Assembly (NCBI GenBank): GCA_029339195.1
Contig: JAPTJF010000054.1
Coordinates: 1 to 64,000 of the forward strand
Direction: 5' to 3'
DNA length: 64,000 nt
DNA from: Micractinium sp. NFX-FRZ
Taxonomy: Eukaryota > Chlorophyta > Trebouxiophyceae > Chlorellales > Chlorellaceae
Shown: one piece after another, positions 11,801 to 26,300 of the stretch
Position numbering within the stretch: position 1 is the first letter of the stretch
How the letters are laid out: every line of letters starts with the position of its first letter
Translations under genes and position numbers: made by a program
Notes under the pieces: generated by a model
What the model was told of the DNA's origin: nothing
Databases searched by the model: none
The model's input: the letters and a program-made list of their open reading frames with translations, nothing else

Positions 11801-11856
11801 ACGCCGATCTTGTTGGCGCTCCCCTCAATGCCCAGGGCGATGAGCTGTGCTGGCAT
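8845..11856 (-). CDS. KAE1: KAE1/OSGEP, tRNA threonylcarbamoyladenosine transferase
   Basis: This is the catalytic subunit of the KEOPS complex, which transfers threonylcarbamoyl to A37 of ANN-decoding tRNAs. Exons 11856-11753, 11576-11435, 11017-10841, 10470-10324, 9957-9853, 9654-9496, 9195-9085 and 8919-8845 give 339 aa, the normal length for the eukaryotic/archaeal cytosolic form. There is no transit peptide, so this is not the organellar QRI7/OSGEPL1 paralogue. Motifs: [13 protein letters not shown] at the N terminus; the metal ligands H113 and H117 in [19 protein letters not shown] at about 134-141; [30 protein letters not shown]; and the late [13 protein letters not shown] aspartate ligand. 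Oddity: introns 4 and 6 contain extra copies of the adjacent exon edges (listed separately). Confidence 0.96.
9154..9420. repeat. Echo copies of KAE1 exon 7 start and acceptor
   Basis: The true exon 7 start (minus strand from 9195; [15 protein letters not shown]) is preceded in intron 6 by a full copy at about 9253-9325, which reads [17 protein letters not shown] and has its own CAG acceptor. A third, shorter copy of the STDD-coding part lies at about 9377-9420. Confidence 0.8.
10121..10372. repeat. Echo copies of KAE1 exon 4 end and donor
   Basis: The true exon 4 end (10372-10324, encoding [11 protein letters not shown], then GTGGGC) is followed in intron 4 by two imperfect copies at about 10272-10219 and 10170-10121. 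Each again ends in a CAG|GTG-type donor. Confidence 0.8.
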
Positions 11857-12368
11857 GGGCGCACCGCCCGCAGGGCTAGGCGAGCTCAGGTGCGGGGTGC
11901 GGCAATAATAAACAGCAGGCTAACAGCGGGGCCTGCAGGGGACAGCACCATGGCGGCAGCGGTCACAGCGGTGGCGGCGGCAGAGTCGGGCGGAGAGTGT
12001 GGTAGAGCCGGCGACAGCTGCACCCGCCAGGTTCGCGATATTGGATGTCGTCGAGAACCTCGAATGGGGCGTTACCGGCCTCCAAGCAAACATGCTCCAG
12101 CGAGTCCGCGCAATGCTCACCTGGGCAGCGGAAAGCGAAAATAGGCTGACCAAAGTAGCACTATCGCCTGTGGGGATGCATTGCCGGGAATGCCCGCTGG
12201 TTTGCTCTGCATGCATGCCACGCTGGCCGCTGGCCGCCACCGCCACCGCGTTGCCCCACTGCCTCATGCACCACTGCCTCTGCCAAATCTGACTTGCTAC
12301 CTTTCTTGCGGTGTTACATGCAAGCACTATTGACTTTGGCGAGCCCGACTGTATCAGAGCAAAACTTT
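11857..12368. promoter_or_regulatory. KAE1 upstream region, tandem intergenic
   Basis: This is 512 bp between the KAE1 start (11856) and the CCDC124 stop (12369), both leftward. It holds the CCDC124 3' UTR with a TGTAA word (minus, 12318-12314) and the KAE1 promoter. I see no other recognisable element. Confidence 0.4.
12314..12318 (-). terminator. TGTAA polyadenylation word for CCDC124
   Basis: TGTAA on the minus strand, 50 nt past the CCDC124 stop. Confidence 0.55.
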
Positions 12369-14796
12369 TCAGGCGTCTGGCCGCTGGTTGCGTGGGTTGC
12401 GAGGGTCCTTCTGCCAGCGCTCAAAGATCAAACTCTTGTACTGCATCAGCCGAAGTCCCGGCTTTTCCTGCTCCAGGGAGGAAAAAGTTGCAGGCACTGT
12501 AAGGCAGCAGCATGCACTTGCACAGGATCTGGACTCGCACCTGCTTGCAACAGCCCCGCCTCCGCAGCAGAGCGGCAGCAGCACCAACGGATGCGGCATG
12601 GCGGCACGAGACTGAAGTACACATAAAGTACATTGACACATGAGCATGCAAGGCAATACTGTCAGGCCCCACCGCGCATCGATCCCACACACTTAATGAC
12701 CTCCAGCTGCTGCTGCCACTCTCCAACATGCATGCACACCACCACATGGGCATGCAAGACAAGAACACGTGCCCCCCCCGCCCACCCACCCGCTTCATGA
12801 CCTCCAGCTGCTCCTCCAGGTAAGCCGCATATGCCGCCTTGGCGCGCCTGCAACAAACATAACAACAGTTTCAAAAACAAGCCAGGGCGCTACACAATTG
12901 TGCAACCCTCTGACCTTGAGCACGCTCATCAAACTGAGCAAGCAGCATGCTACCTGCGAGCTCGATCCCCCACTTTTCCCATCGCCCAGCCCACTACCTG
13001 CCCTCCTGCCCGCCTCACTTGTCATGTGCCGGTTTGCCACCTGGCTGTGCCTGGCTGTGCAGCAACTTGAGGTCAAACATTGCCCAGCCACCACCCGCCC
13101 TCCCTCCAAAGCCACCAACCGCCCCCCTCCTGCAACCCGCTCACTTCTCCGGGTGCCGATCCGCCGCCGGGCTGTCGAGCGTCAGCGCCTCGAGGGCCGC
13201 GTCCACGCTGCGCGCCTCAATGACGCCCTCCTCCCTGCGGGCAGGTGGGTGTGCAAGTGTAATGAATGGAGGCTTGAGAGGCGCGGTGCAAGCTCGGGGT
13301 TGGACACATTGCCACATCAGTTGCTAAGTGGATGAGATGTGCGCGAGTGAGCGACGGGCTCTGACTGTGCCTGATGCGTCAACTCACACCAGGGTGAGAT
13401 GCCGAACAATGGCACAACAACACGCCTGCCGCCTGCTTCCGACCCCGCGCCGCAAGCCATGCTGGCACTGGTCTTCACCCCACTTGCTAGTCCCAGCCCA
13501 CGTGGTCCCTCCCACCCGCTAGCCCACCTGCGCCTGATCTCAACAACCCGCACACCCCGCCTGTCCCTGCTGTCCAATGCAACAGAACCCAACATACTAC
13601 ATTGGTAGCTCGAAGTAATTTAAACTGCAGCACCCACCTGTTCCTGTTTGCCACCAGCAGCGCCGCCGCGTGCTCCTCCTCGCTCAGCATGCGCTTCCCC
13701 TCCTGCGCCCGCTGCGCCGCCAGCTGCTGCTGCTCCGCCAGGTCGCGCTCACGCTGCGCCGCCAGCTGGGCCGCCGTCATCTGTTGGGAGGGCGGCGCGG
13801 CACGGGCAGAAGGGGCAGCGGCGCACGCGAGTGACGAGCCACATTCTGCCGCATGTGGTGCTCAAGCATGTGCCATACATAGCAACATATGAACCCAGCA
13901 TGAACCAAGCATGTGTGTTCGGCCGCACCCACCTTTGGCGCCTGTGGCTTGGCGGCCTTCTTCTTGGCGGCAGCCGCCAGGGCCGCCTCCTCCTCTGCTG
14001 CCAGCCGCTTCACTTCCGCCTTCTTCTTGGCTGCCTCCTCCCGCTGCTTCTCCTGCAGGCAGAACCAGCACAGACACGGAGGGTGTAAGGGAAGCAGAGC
14101 CATGCACTTTCCTGCTTCTTACCGGCCCGCCCAAAGATTATGCGGGGAGCACAGCTCTGCTTCGTGCCTCTTCCTTTGCTGCTGCGAGGCAGGACCAAGC
14201 AGCAACAGAAACACGGGACAGCAGGGTCGGCAAGGTACAGCAGGGTTCAGTTCCAGCAGGTGGCATGGTGGTGACACGGGGCCTGCAGGAGCGAGTTGCA
14301 AGATGCACACAGAAGTGCTGCACTGTTTGCCGCCCACCTGTTCCTCCCGCTTCATGTCCCGCTTGGCCTTGGGGTTGGAGTGCTGGTCCCAGTAGGCATC
14401 CTCCTGCACGGGGGCAGGGGAAGAAGAGAAGCACAGCACCGTCAGCACGCAGCAGGTTGGCAGGGTGCGCCGCAGGGAATGGCTTGCCCCTTGTGGACTG
14501 CCTGGCAAGTTGTCCCAAGCCTGGGTCCTGCTCATGCATGCCTCCCAGAGGTGCCACAGCTGTGCGAGGGGTCCCATTCAGCCAGCCATAAATCCCACGC
14601 ACCTACACATTCTCGCCTTCTGGCTCTCATGACCCTCTTGCAGAGGGGCCCAAAGGCGGCACAGCTGCAGGGCATGTGCCAGCTAGAACATTCCCACCTT
14701 CTGCTTCTCCGCCGCCGCTGCACCCGCCTTCTTGGACTGCTCCTTCCTGGCCCGCGCCTCCGCCACCTTCTCGTTCACACCACCAAGCTTGCCCAT
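12369..14796 (-). CDS. CCDC124: CCDC124/Lso2-type ribosome-binding coiled-coil protein
   Basis: CCDC124/Lso2 sits in the tRNA and mRNA channels of idle 80S ribosomes and helps them restart translation. Exons 14796-14698, 14403-14338, 14052-13933, 13780-13638, 13234-13145, 12847-12790 and 12467-12369 give 224 aa, essentially the animal length. The match is colinear: a basic N terminus (NEKVAEARARKEQSKKAG), EDAYWDQHSN, Lys/Glu-rich helices (REEAAKKKAEVKRLAAEEE), REEGVIEARSVDAAL, SPAADRHPEKRAKAAYAAY, and the C-terminal PGLRLMQYKSLIFERW followed by NPRNQRPDA. The last acceptor could be three bases earlier, which would add one Gln. The whole middle is predicted coiled coil. The short first residues MGKLGG precede the conserved NEK, so the start is convincing. 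Confidence 0.93.
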
Positions 14797-16055
14797 GATT
14801 CCTGCATTGGGAGAAGCGGTGCAAGATGACATGGCGCAACGTCTCAAAGCAGCTTTGAGGGTGCAGGCGGCGGCAGGCGCGGGGCAGTCCCAGGCGGCGG
14901 CAACGGCGGCAGCAGGTTGGACCGGCGGCGGCTGCAGACGGTATCGGGTTCCAAAATCAATGCCTGCAAGCTCGTTCAACTGTGCACACATGGCCTGTCG
15001 CCTGTGCCCGACCACGGCGAGCATGCCGATCGACAACGCCGGCAAGCACCCACCTGCAGCAGCAGTGCAGCTATCTATGCGTCCACGCCAAGGGCCAACG
15101 AGCGGAGGGATTTGCTGCCAAGCACGACTTTCAAGTCGTCAGAGACTTGGTCCTTCGAGAGACCCGGCTGACTGCAGCAAAACAGGCGGTTGGATAGTTG
15201 CTGGACCGAGATGAGACGCTTCCGAAGAAGTAGCCACGCCTCCCACGCACTGCTGCCGTAGAGGAGGTTGCTGCCACAGCACCGCCAGGCTGTCCGCCAG
15301 GCCGCCTGGCACCCTAAAACACTCTGCCTGGGTACTGCTCTGCTGGGTCAGTGGTGATGTTGCATTGGGGGGAATAGAGAGAAAGGAGAGAGAGGAGCGG
15401 GAGCATGAGGAGAGAAACACCGGCAGAACGATCGCCGGCGCAGGCGTTGCTGGGGTGGGCGGGGAGGCGCGTTGAGCGCTGGTGATGCAAAAGAACAAAG
15501 GTTGGGAGTGTCCGTCAGGGAGATGATGCGTCTAGGTAGGGAGTCCTAAGGGGTTCTGTGAGAGTAGTGCTGCATCCTGCTGCCCAAGCAGGCCTAGTAT
15601 CTACAAAAGCCGGGGCGCCCGTGAGGGAGGGGAGGGGGCGCCCTGAGGGGCTGGAGGGCGGGGTGGGGGCCAGCACTGGAGGCGGGGCTGCAGCCGGCAT
15701 GGGGCGATGCCAGCGCGCCTCCTGCCCCCGCTTGCAGACTCTGCCCGCCCTGCGCTCGTGGCAGAGCACGCGCACACATACAAATCAGCGGCCACAGGCC
15801 GGCGCTGCTCCCGTGCTGTCGGTCCTAACGGGGCGCTGCCGGCCGGCGCGGCGGCTGGGGGCCGGGGCTGGCTGCTTTAGAGAGGATCACGGCGGCGCAG
15901 AGCGCTGCCGTGCTAGGAGGGGTGGGGCCTGGTGAGGCAGCTGCGCAGCTGGCACCAGCTTGCGGCTGCATCTAGCTGTCCACCCTTGCAGCTGGCGCAG
16001 ACCGCTTGGTCGCCCAACACGCTTGGTCGTAGAGCAAGCCAGGAGCTTCAATGCC
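14797..16055. other. Intergenic region with no recognisable gene
   Basis: About 1.26 kb between the CCDC124 start and the CK1 stop (both leftward). Several ORFs of 60-160 codons are open on both strands here, but they are Ala/Gly/Arg-rich, lack splice-site support and resemble no family. The right part should be CK1 3' UTR, though I found no TGTAA word for CK1. The left part should include the CCDC124 promoter. Confidence 0.4.
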
Positions 16056-19845
<3,790 letters not shown>

Positions 19846-20339
19846 CCTGGCGTCGTTCAGGCGTCAAGAGAACCGCCTCAGGGGCCTCCGTAAAGAAGAC
19901 TGCGAGCCGTGTAAGGTCGCCACTGGGCTCTCGGCAGCTCAGTTCAAGGGCTCGCAAACTCCATAGCCCTCCAGGCCGGCTGGAGGCGGCCCTGTGCTGC
20001 TGAGCCGCACGGGCGAGGCGCGGGACGTGTGCTTGGGCTGTGGACACGGGTTAGCGGCGTGTGGGGCGGTAAGGTTTACCCCAGCTCTTCCCCAGTGTCC
20101 CTTACCGAGTTGGTGTCCTGTCCTCCTGCTGCCCAGCAGGGAGGACGGGCCTGCCACGCGGGCGAAGTCCCAATGCAGGGTGTTTCGGCGCCCTCGCGAT
20201 CGGCACACCCTCTTTTCCGCTGCTCGTTGGACTGCTAAGAGTCAGGGCTCCGGGGCAAGTGCTGCAAAGCCAGACAGTCACTGCTCCTTCAAGGGAGCCG
20301 GCGGCGGACAGCAGGCCAGAGAGCGGGCAGCGCGCTACC
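19846..20339. promoter_or_regulatory. Divergent promoter of CK1 and ABCF2
   Basis: 494 bp separate the CK1 ATG (19845, minus) from the proposed ABCF2 ATG (20340, plus). Both genes begin with tiny first exons (18 nt and 2 nt of coding sequence). No named promoter element is evident. Confidence 0.5.
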
Positions 20340-23300
20340 ATGTGAGTGTGCTGCCCCGGTGCTCTGGGGTGCTGCAGGGCCGCATGGTAGCAGCATGCAG
20401 GCTGCTGTGAGTTTGCTTGGTGCTTGCTTCATGCTAGGCAGCCGCCCTGTTTTGCCCTTCAGCGGCCTTCCCGCTCCGGCACCCCATTCTGGCGCCAATT
20501 GCGGCGCTCCTCGCAACGCGCCGCCATCGGCTGGGGGTCAGCACCACCCCACCGCCAGCTTCCCGCCGTGGCCGCCGCTGCACCGCCTGCCCGCGCCAGG
20601 CGCCGCCGCCACACCCCCTCATCCCCTTTCTGCTGCCCGGCTTCCCGCAAATGTGCAGGGTGTCCGACTCCAAGAAGAAGAAGCTTGCCCTGAAGAAGAC
20701 CGGCAGCAAGGCGTCGCTCAAGGCCTCTGGCAGCCAGAGCACACTGGGCGGCGAGAACAGCGGCAATGGAGGGCTCAACGGCATCACCGCGGCTCTGGAG
20801 GAGTTTGAGCTCAACGACCGCTCCACCACCGGCATCCTGACCAGCCACCCGCAGTCACGGGACATCCACTTTGAGTCCTTCTCCCTGCTCTACCACGGCC
20901 ACGAGCTGCTGCAGGACACAAACCTGGAGCTCAACTACGGGCGGTGCGTGGGCGGGCCTGCCGAGGGGGTGCCTTTTTCAAAAGCTGTTGGTGATCCACT
21001 GGGTATATTGGATGTTTCAAGACAGGGAGCCTTGAATGTGTTGAAGCGAGCGGCCGGAGGGTGGCCTGATATGGGCGCCTACTGCTGGGCTGTAGGCGGT
21101 GAGTCTGTCGGGCCAAGTAGATAGGGGGTGCAGGTGGTGAACATGGCGCTCAGGCTTCCACTGCAAGTGGCTTGGGAAGCCATGGGGGCTTGGCATGGCT
21201 ACTCATGCCGATTGGCATGGCTACTCATGCCGAGTGCTGAAGCCCTGCAACCGGGCATGCGAGCGCTGGGTGACTGCATGGGCTGCCATCAACACAGCTG
21301 TCCAGTGCCCAGAGCACAACAACGTCCTAAACGAGCAGCTACACCCCAGCTGCCCCCAGCAGCAGCACCCCTCCTTCGCTTCCCGCCCACCGGTACGCCC
21401 ACACCCATGGCACAGTCACTGAGCTTCGCCCCGCTCTGCCCCGTGCCTGCAGGCGGTACGGCCTCATCGGGCCCAACGGCTGCGGCAAGAGTTGCCTGCT
21501 CAAGGCGCTGGGTGCCCGCGATGTGGCCATCCCAGAGCACATTGATGTGTACCTGCTGGATCGCGAGATCCCGGGCACAGACATGACCGCCCTGGAGGTA
21601 ATTTTTGTTAGGGGGGGCAAATGTTTGAGCTTGGGGGGGAAGGGTGAGGGAGAGCGGGGCCTGGATTGGAAGCAGCAGCAGGTTGGAGGGGAGGCGCAAC
21701 ATGTGAGGCTGTGTGTTTGCCGTGCCAGCGCCGACTGGGGCCTCTTGGCTTGGTTTCCTTATTGCTTCCTCCACCCACCCACACTTTTGGGCTTCCCCTC
21801 CTCTTTTGCATCTGTGCAGGCGGTGAAGAGCGTGGACGTGGAGAAGAGCCGGCTGGAGGCGGAGGCTGAGAGGCTGGCTGACCAGCAGGGAGACGAGGTG
21901 GAGCAGCGGCTGGAGGACATTTACGAGCGGTGAGCGAGCGTGTGCGTGTGCACCTTTTCACCTCACACTCAGCGTGCCATTCCAGCAACGCCTCACCAGC
22001 CGCGCTTGGCAGCGTCTGAATGGCAGCTTTGGCCGGTGGAAGTCTTTCGACTTGCTCTGTTGCATGCCCTCCTCTCCCTCCTCCCTCTCCCTGTTTCGCC
22101 AGGCTGTACGCACTGGTATGCAACACCGCTCCTCAACCCTGCTCCGTCTCACCCCCTCCCCTCGCTCCTCCCTCTCCCCTGTGCTGCCAGGCTGGACGCG
22201 CTGGAGTCTGACATGGCGGAGGTGCGGGCGGCCCAGATCCTGCACGGCCTGGGCTTTGACAAGGAGATGCAGGTGGGCTGGGTCTCTTGAAATGGTTCTT
22301 TAACAGCATTGTGCTTCAACAAGGAGCTGGCAGGTGTGGCAGGGGGAAAGGAATGGAGGATGACCTGTGGGCTGGGCTATGGCACGAGCAGGTTGGGCAT
22401 GAGCCGTAGGGGTCCACGTGCTGCGTACAGTGGCGTCAGGCGGGGTTGACCGGGGCTGCCCGACAAAGAAGTGCAGCAGGTGGGTTGCGCACCCTTGCAG
22501 AGCACCGACTTGACTGTACCGCACCACGTCCACTCCTGCCCTGCCCCACAGAACAAGGCGACGCGCGACTTCTCGGGCGGGTGGCGCATGCGCATCGCGC
22601 TGGCGCGTGCCCTGTTTGTGGAGCCCACCTTTTTGATCCTGGATGAGCCCACAAACCACCTGGACCTGGAGGCGTGCGTGTGGCTGGAGGAGACGCTGGC
22701 CAAGTGGAAGCGCATCCTCCTGCTCGTCTCCCACTCCCAGGTGGGTTTTGGCAAAGCTTGTACTTCGTCCCTTCCTATTCTTCTCATAGTGCTGCTGGTG
22801 TGGGTGTAAACTGGCAGGAGACGCTGGCCAAGTGGAAGCGCACCCGCTCGGGACGCTGGCCAAGTAGGCATGCGTTCAGGCCTGTTCTGGGGGTCCTGTT
22901 TTGGCAAGCGGGCAGAAGATAGTGGTGGGGGCTAGAAAACGTGAAGTCACACCCTGCTGTCTGGTATTGCGCTGACAGTGTGAGCGTCTGTGCGGCACCC
23001 AGCGGGCAGTATTGTGCTCAGCCACGCCCAACTGCAGCTGCTCCCCCGCCCCATGCCCAACCCTGCCTCTGGCTGCCTGCCTCGGGATTTTCTAAACCTC
23101 GACTATTGCTCATCTCCCCGCCCCCCATGTTCCCGGCCTGCCTCTGCAGGATTTCCTCAACGGCGTGTGCACCAACATCATCCACATGCACCAGAAGCAG
23201 CTCAAGAACTACGCAGGCAAGTGGCTTTTGTAGAACTTCTAGATTTCAGACGGCATAAGCTCTGCTGCGCCTGCCGCATGCAGCCCTCTCCGCTGTGTGC

Positions 23301-26300
23301 CCCTCCTAGCCCACCACGCTGGCTCCGCTGCTGCTGCTGCTGCTGCCTGCCACTTCTGTGTGCCGGCCGCGCTGTGCATGGTGGTTGGGGGTTGAAAGAC
23401 GAGATGACGAATTGCACACTGTTGAGCAGCAGGGGCGCCGATCAAACGTCCCTCTGCGCACACTGAAAAGACTAGCAGCTTGAACGCTTGGCTTCTGATC
23501 GTCACTTGCGAAACCATGCACTGCCTGTGACCTGCTTTGCCCGGCTGCACTCTGGGAGACGGGATGACGAATTGCACACTGTTGAGCAGCAGGGGCGCCG
23601 ATCAAACGTCCCTCTGCGCACACTGAAAAAACTAGCAGCTTGAACGCTTGGCTTCTGACCGTCGATTGCTGCATCATGTGTTGCCTGCATTGTCTGACCT
23701 TCAACTTTCCTGCACGCCCTGACGGGATGACGAATTGCACACTGTTGAGCAGCAGGGGCGCCGATCAAACGTCCCTCTGTGCACACTGAAAAGACTAGCA
23801 GCTTGAACGCTTGGCTTCTGACCGTCGATTGCTGCATCAAGCGGCATTTGCATCTCTCACACACATTCGCACTGTTTGCTGCATTTTCTGGCGGGATGAC
23901 GAATTGCACACTCTTGAGCAGCAGGGGCGCCGATCAAACGTCCCTCTGTGCACACTGAAAACACTAGCAGCTTGAACGCTTGGCTTCTGACCGCTCCGGC
24001 ACATATTATCCTGCTTAGCTTTCTGGCAGCCCTGCCCACCATGCCTTGCTTTCCCCCCCGCACCCCACGAACTCTACCTTTTTGCACATGCTACATGCAA
24101 GATCACAGTCTATCTGCAGACGGCCACGACACCTACCTGTTCACCTTTTGAGAGCCACACACCATAATCCTTAGCTGTCTGCCCCCTTCACCTAACCTTT
24201 GTTTTTGACACTTCATACCACACGCACCCCGGTACCGCAGGTGACTACGACACCTACGTGCGCACCCGCGCCGAGCTGGAGGAGAACCAGATGAAGAAGT
24301 ACAAGTGGGAGCAGGAGCAGATTGCCAACATGAAGGAGTACATTGCAAAGTTCGGGCACGGAAGCGCCAAGCTGGCGCGCCAGGCGCAGGTGGGCGGGGG
24401 CGGCGCAGGAGTCCGTGGCACTGGCCTGCGTATTTTTTGCACTCCCGACGGCAGGGGTGCATGCCAACATCAGGTGTCTCCAGCCAATGCACTTGATCTC
24501 AGACACGCTTTTCTTGCTTTCCTTCCCTCGTCTTCCTCCTGCCCCGCAGTCCAAGGAGAAGGTGCTGGCCAAGATGGTGCGGGAGGGCCTGACGGAAAAG
24601 GTGGAGAGCGACCGCGTGGTGCAGTTCAAGTTCCAGAACGTCGGCAAGCTGCCGCCGCCGGTGCTGCAGTTCACGGACGTCACCTTTGGCTACACACGAG
24701 ACAAGGTGAGGGTGCGGGTGAAGTGGCAGGCGGGCAGGGCAGGGCGGCTCGGGTGTGGCAAGTGTAGTGGCCACCAGCCGGCCAGAGACTGCGGCTGCGA
24801 GCCTCCACCTCGCTACCTGGTCCTGCCGGCCTGCCAGCCTGTCTGGCTGTCTGGCTGGCAGGTCAATCAAGCAGCTGATTGCTTCTCATCTCTGGCTCTC
24901 ATCACTGCTCTCATCACTCCTGCAGGTCCTCTACTCCCACGTCGACCTGGGTGCTGACCTGGACTCGCGTGTGGCCATTGTGAGTCTTTTTTGCTGTTGG
25001 TGTCATGTTGTTTTGTGGTAGAGGCGCGCCGTGAGGTCACTGTGCTCATGAAGCAGTGGGCGACGGCATGTGTGTTTGCCCCGAGCATCGTCCACAGAGG
25101 GTGCAGCATGCAGCCCCTCCACCCCAGTGGAACCTGCCCTCTGCCGGCATCAAGCGCCAGCGCCGCTCGCGCATCCCCATGCCATGCACAGCGTTCCTGA
25201 TCTTTCCGCCTCGCTTCCCTCCACTTGTCTCCCCTTCCTCCCGCCCGTCAGGTGGGCCCCAACGGCGCGGGCAAGTCCACGCTGCTGAAGCTGATGACTG
25301 GGCAGCTGGATCCGCTGGACGGCATGGTGAAGCGGCACAACCACCTGCGCATCGGGCAGTACCACCAGCACCTGACAGGTACGCGTTCAGGCAGTACAAA
25401 GTACCGCCATCCGCCTGACATGCGCGGGCCCTGGAGGCAGCTTTGTCGGCTGGGTGGGCGCCTGGGCAGTGCTGTCAGCACGTGGCCGGCAACTGGTGTT
25501 TCTGAGACATCGGACGCCACTGTACAGCCCATGCCCCAAGGAACGAACCTTCAATCATGTCCCTTGCCCCTTTGCGGGGCCCGGCAGACCGTGCCACTTT
25601 CCGCAAGCTCTCGACACATTCTCCCCTTGTGCCCTCTTTGCCTTCTCCCCCCTGCAGAGCTGCTTCCCGAGGACCTCACGCCTCTGGAGTACATGCTCAA
25701 GGTGGGGGGGCCTAGCAGAGAGAGAGGTTATGGGCAGGGGAGTTGTTTGGCAGGACCAGCGGACAGGCGGCTTCCCCGAGCTGCCTGAATGAAGCTGTGT
25801 TGGCATAAAGCCATTCCCTTCCCTCCGCCCGGTCAACAACCAGTACAGCATTAAGAATGCTCATTTCAGTGTTAGGGCCTAAACCCACCAACACGTGTCC
25901 TCCTGGCCCCGCTGCTGCAGGAGTTTGGCCAGGACCAGGGAGAGGAGAAGATGCGGTCGATCATTGGGCGCTTCGGCATCACCGGGCCCCAGCAGGTGGG
26001 CGAGGTTGAAAGTTGGGAATGCAATGAAACCTTGAAATGTTGGGGAGGCAGGGTGAGGGCACCCTACATAGAGCCAAGTGCAGCGCGCAGCCGGGCATGA
26101 GGAGCGGTCGGCCATAGCGGGTTGAAGCCTACGTGCTGCTTCTGATCTCACTGCCCTGCTAATGTTGTGTTTTTGCGCCCCAGTCGCTGCCCACGAACAA
26201 GATATTTATCGGCATCAAGTCGCTCTCACAACACAACAAGCTCTTGCCACCCGCCTGACCTTTTTGTTTGCCCTACCTCACCGCTCTACATTCCCCTCCC

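Noticed and set aside
15558..15935. A 125-codon plus-strand ORF in the CCDC124-CK1 interval
   Set aside because: GTG or CTG-type start, Gly/Arg/Ala-rich shadow composition, no splice or homology support.
22099..22125. An extra ABCF2 exon (CAG, then RLYAL, then GTATGC)
   Set aside because: It resembles the start of exon 5 (RLDALESD) and would insert a short out-of-family segment; best seen as another decayed echo.
23403..23990. CRISPR array
   Set aside because: Only four units of about 100 nt with long unequal spacers, in a eukaryotic intron; no cas genes.
23202..24087. Protein-coding gene on the minus strand from the repeated frame
   Set aside because: The frame is open within each unit but the spacers bring stops and frame changes and no start or splice structure links the copies; kept only as an alternative origin for the repeat.
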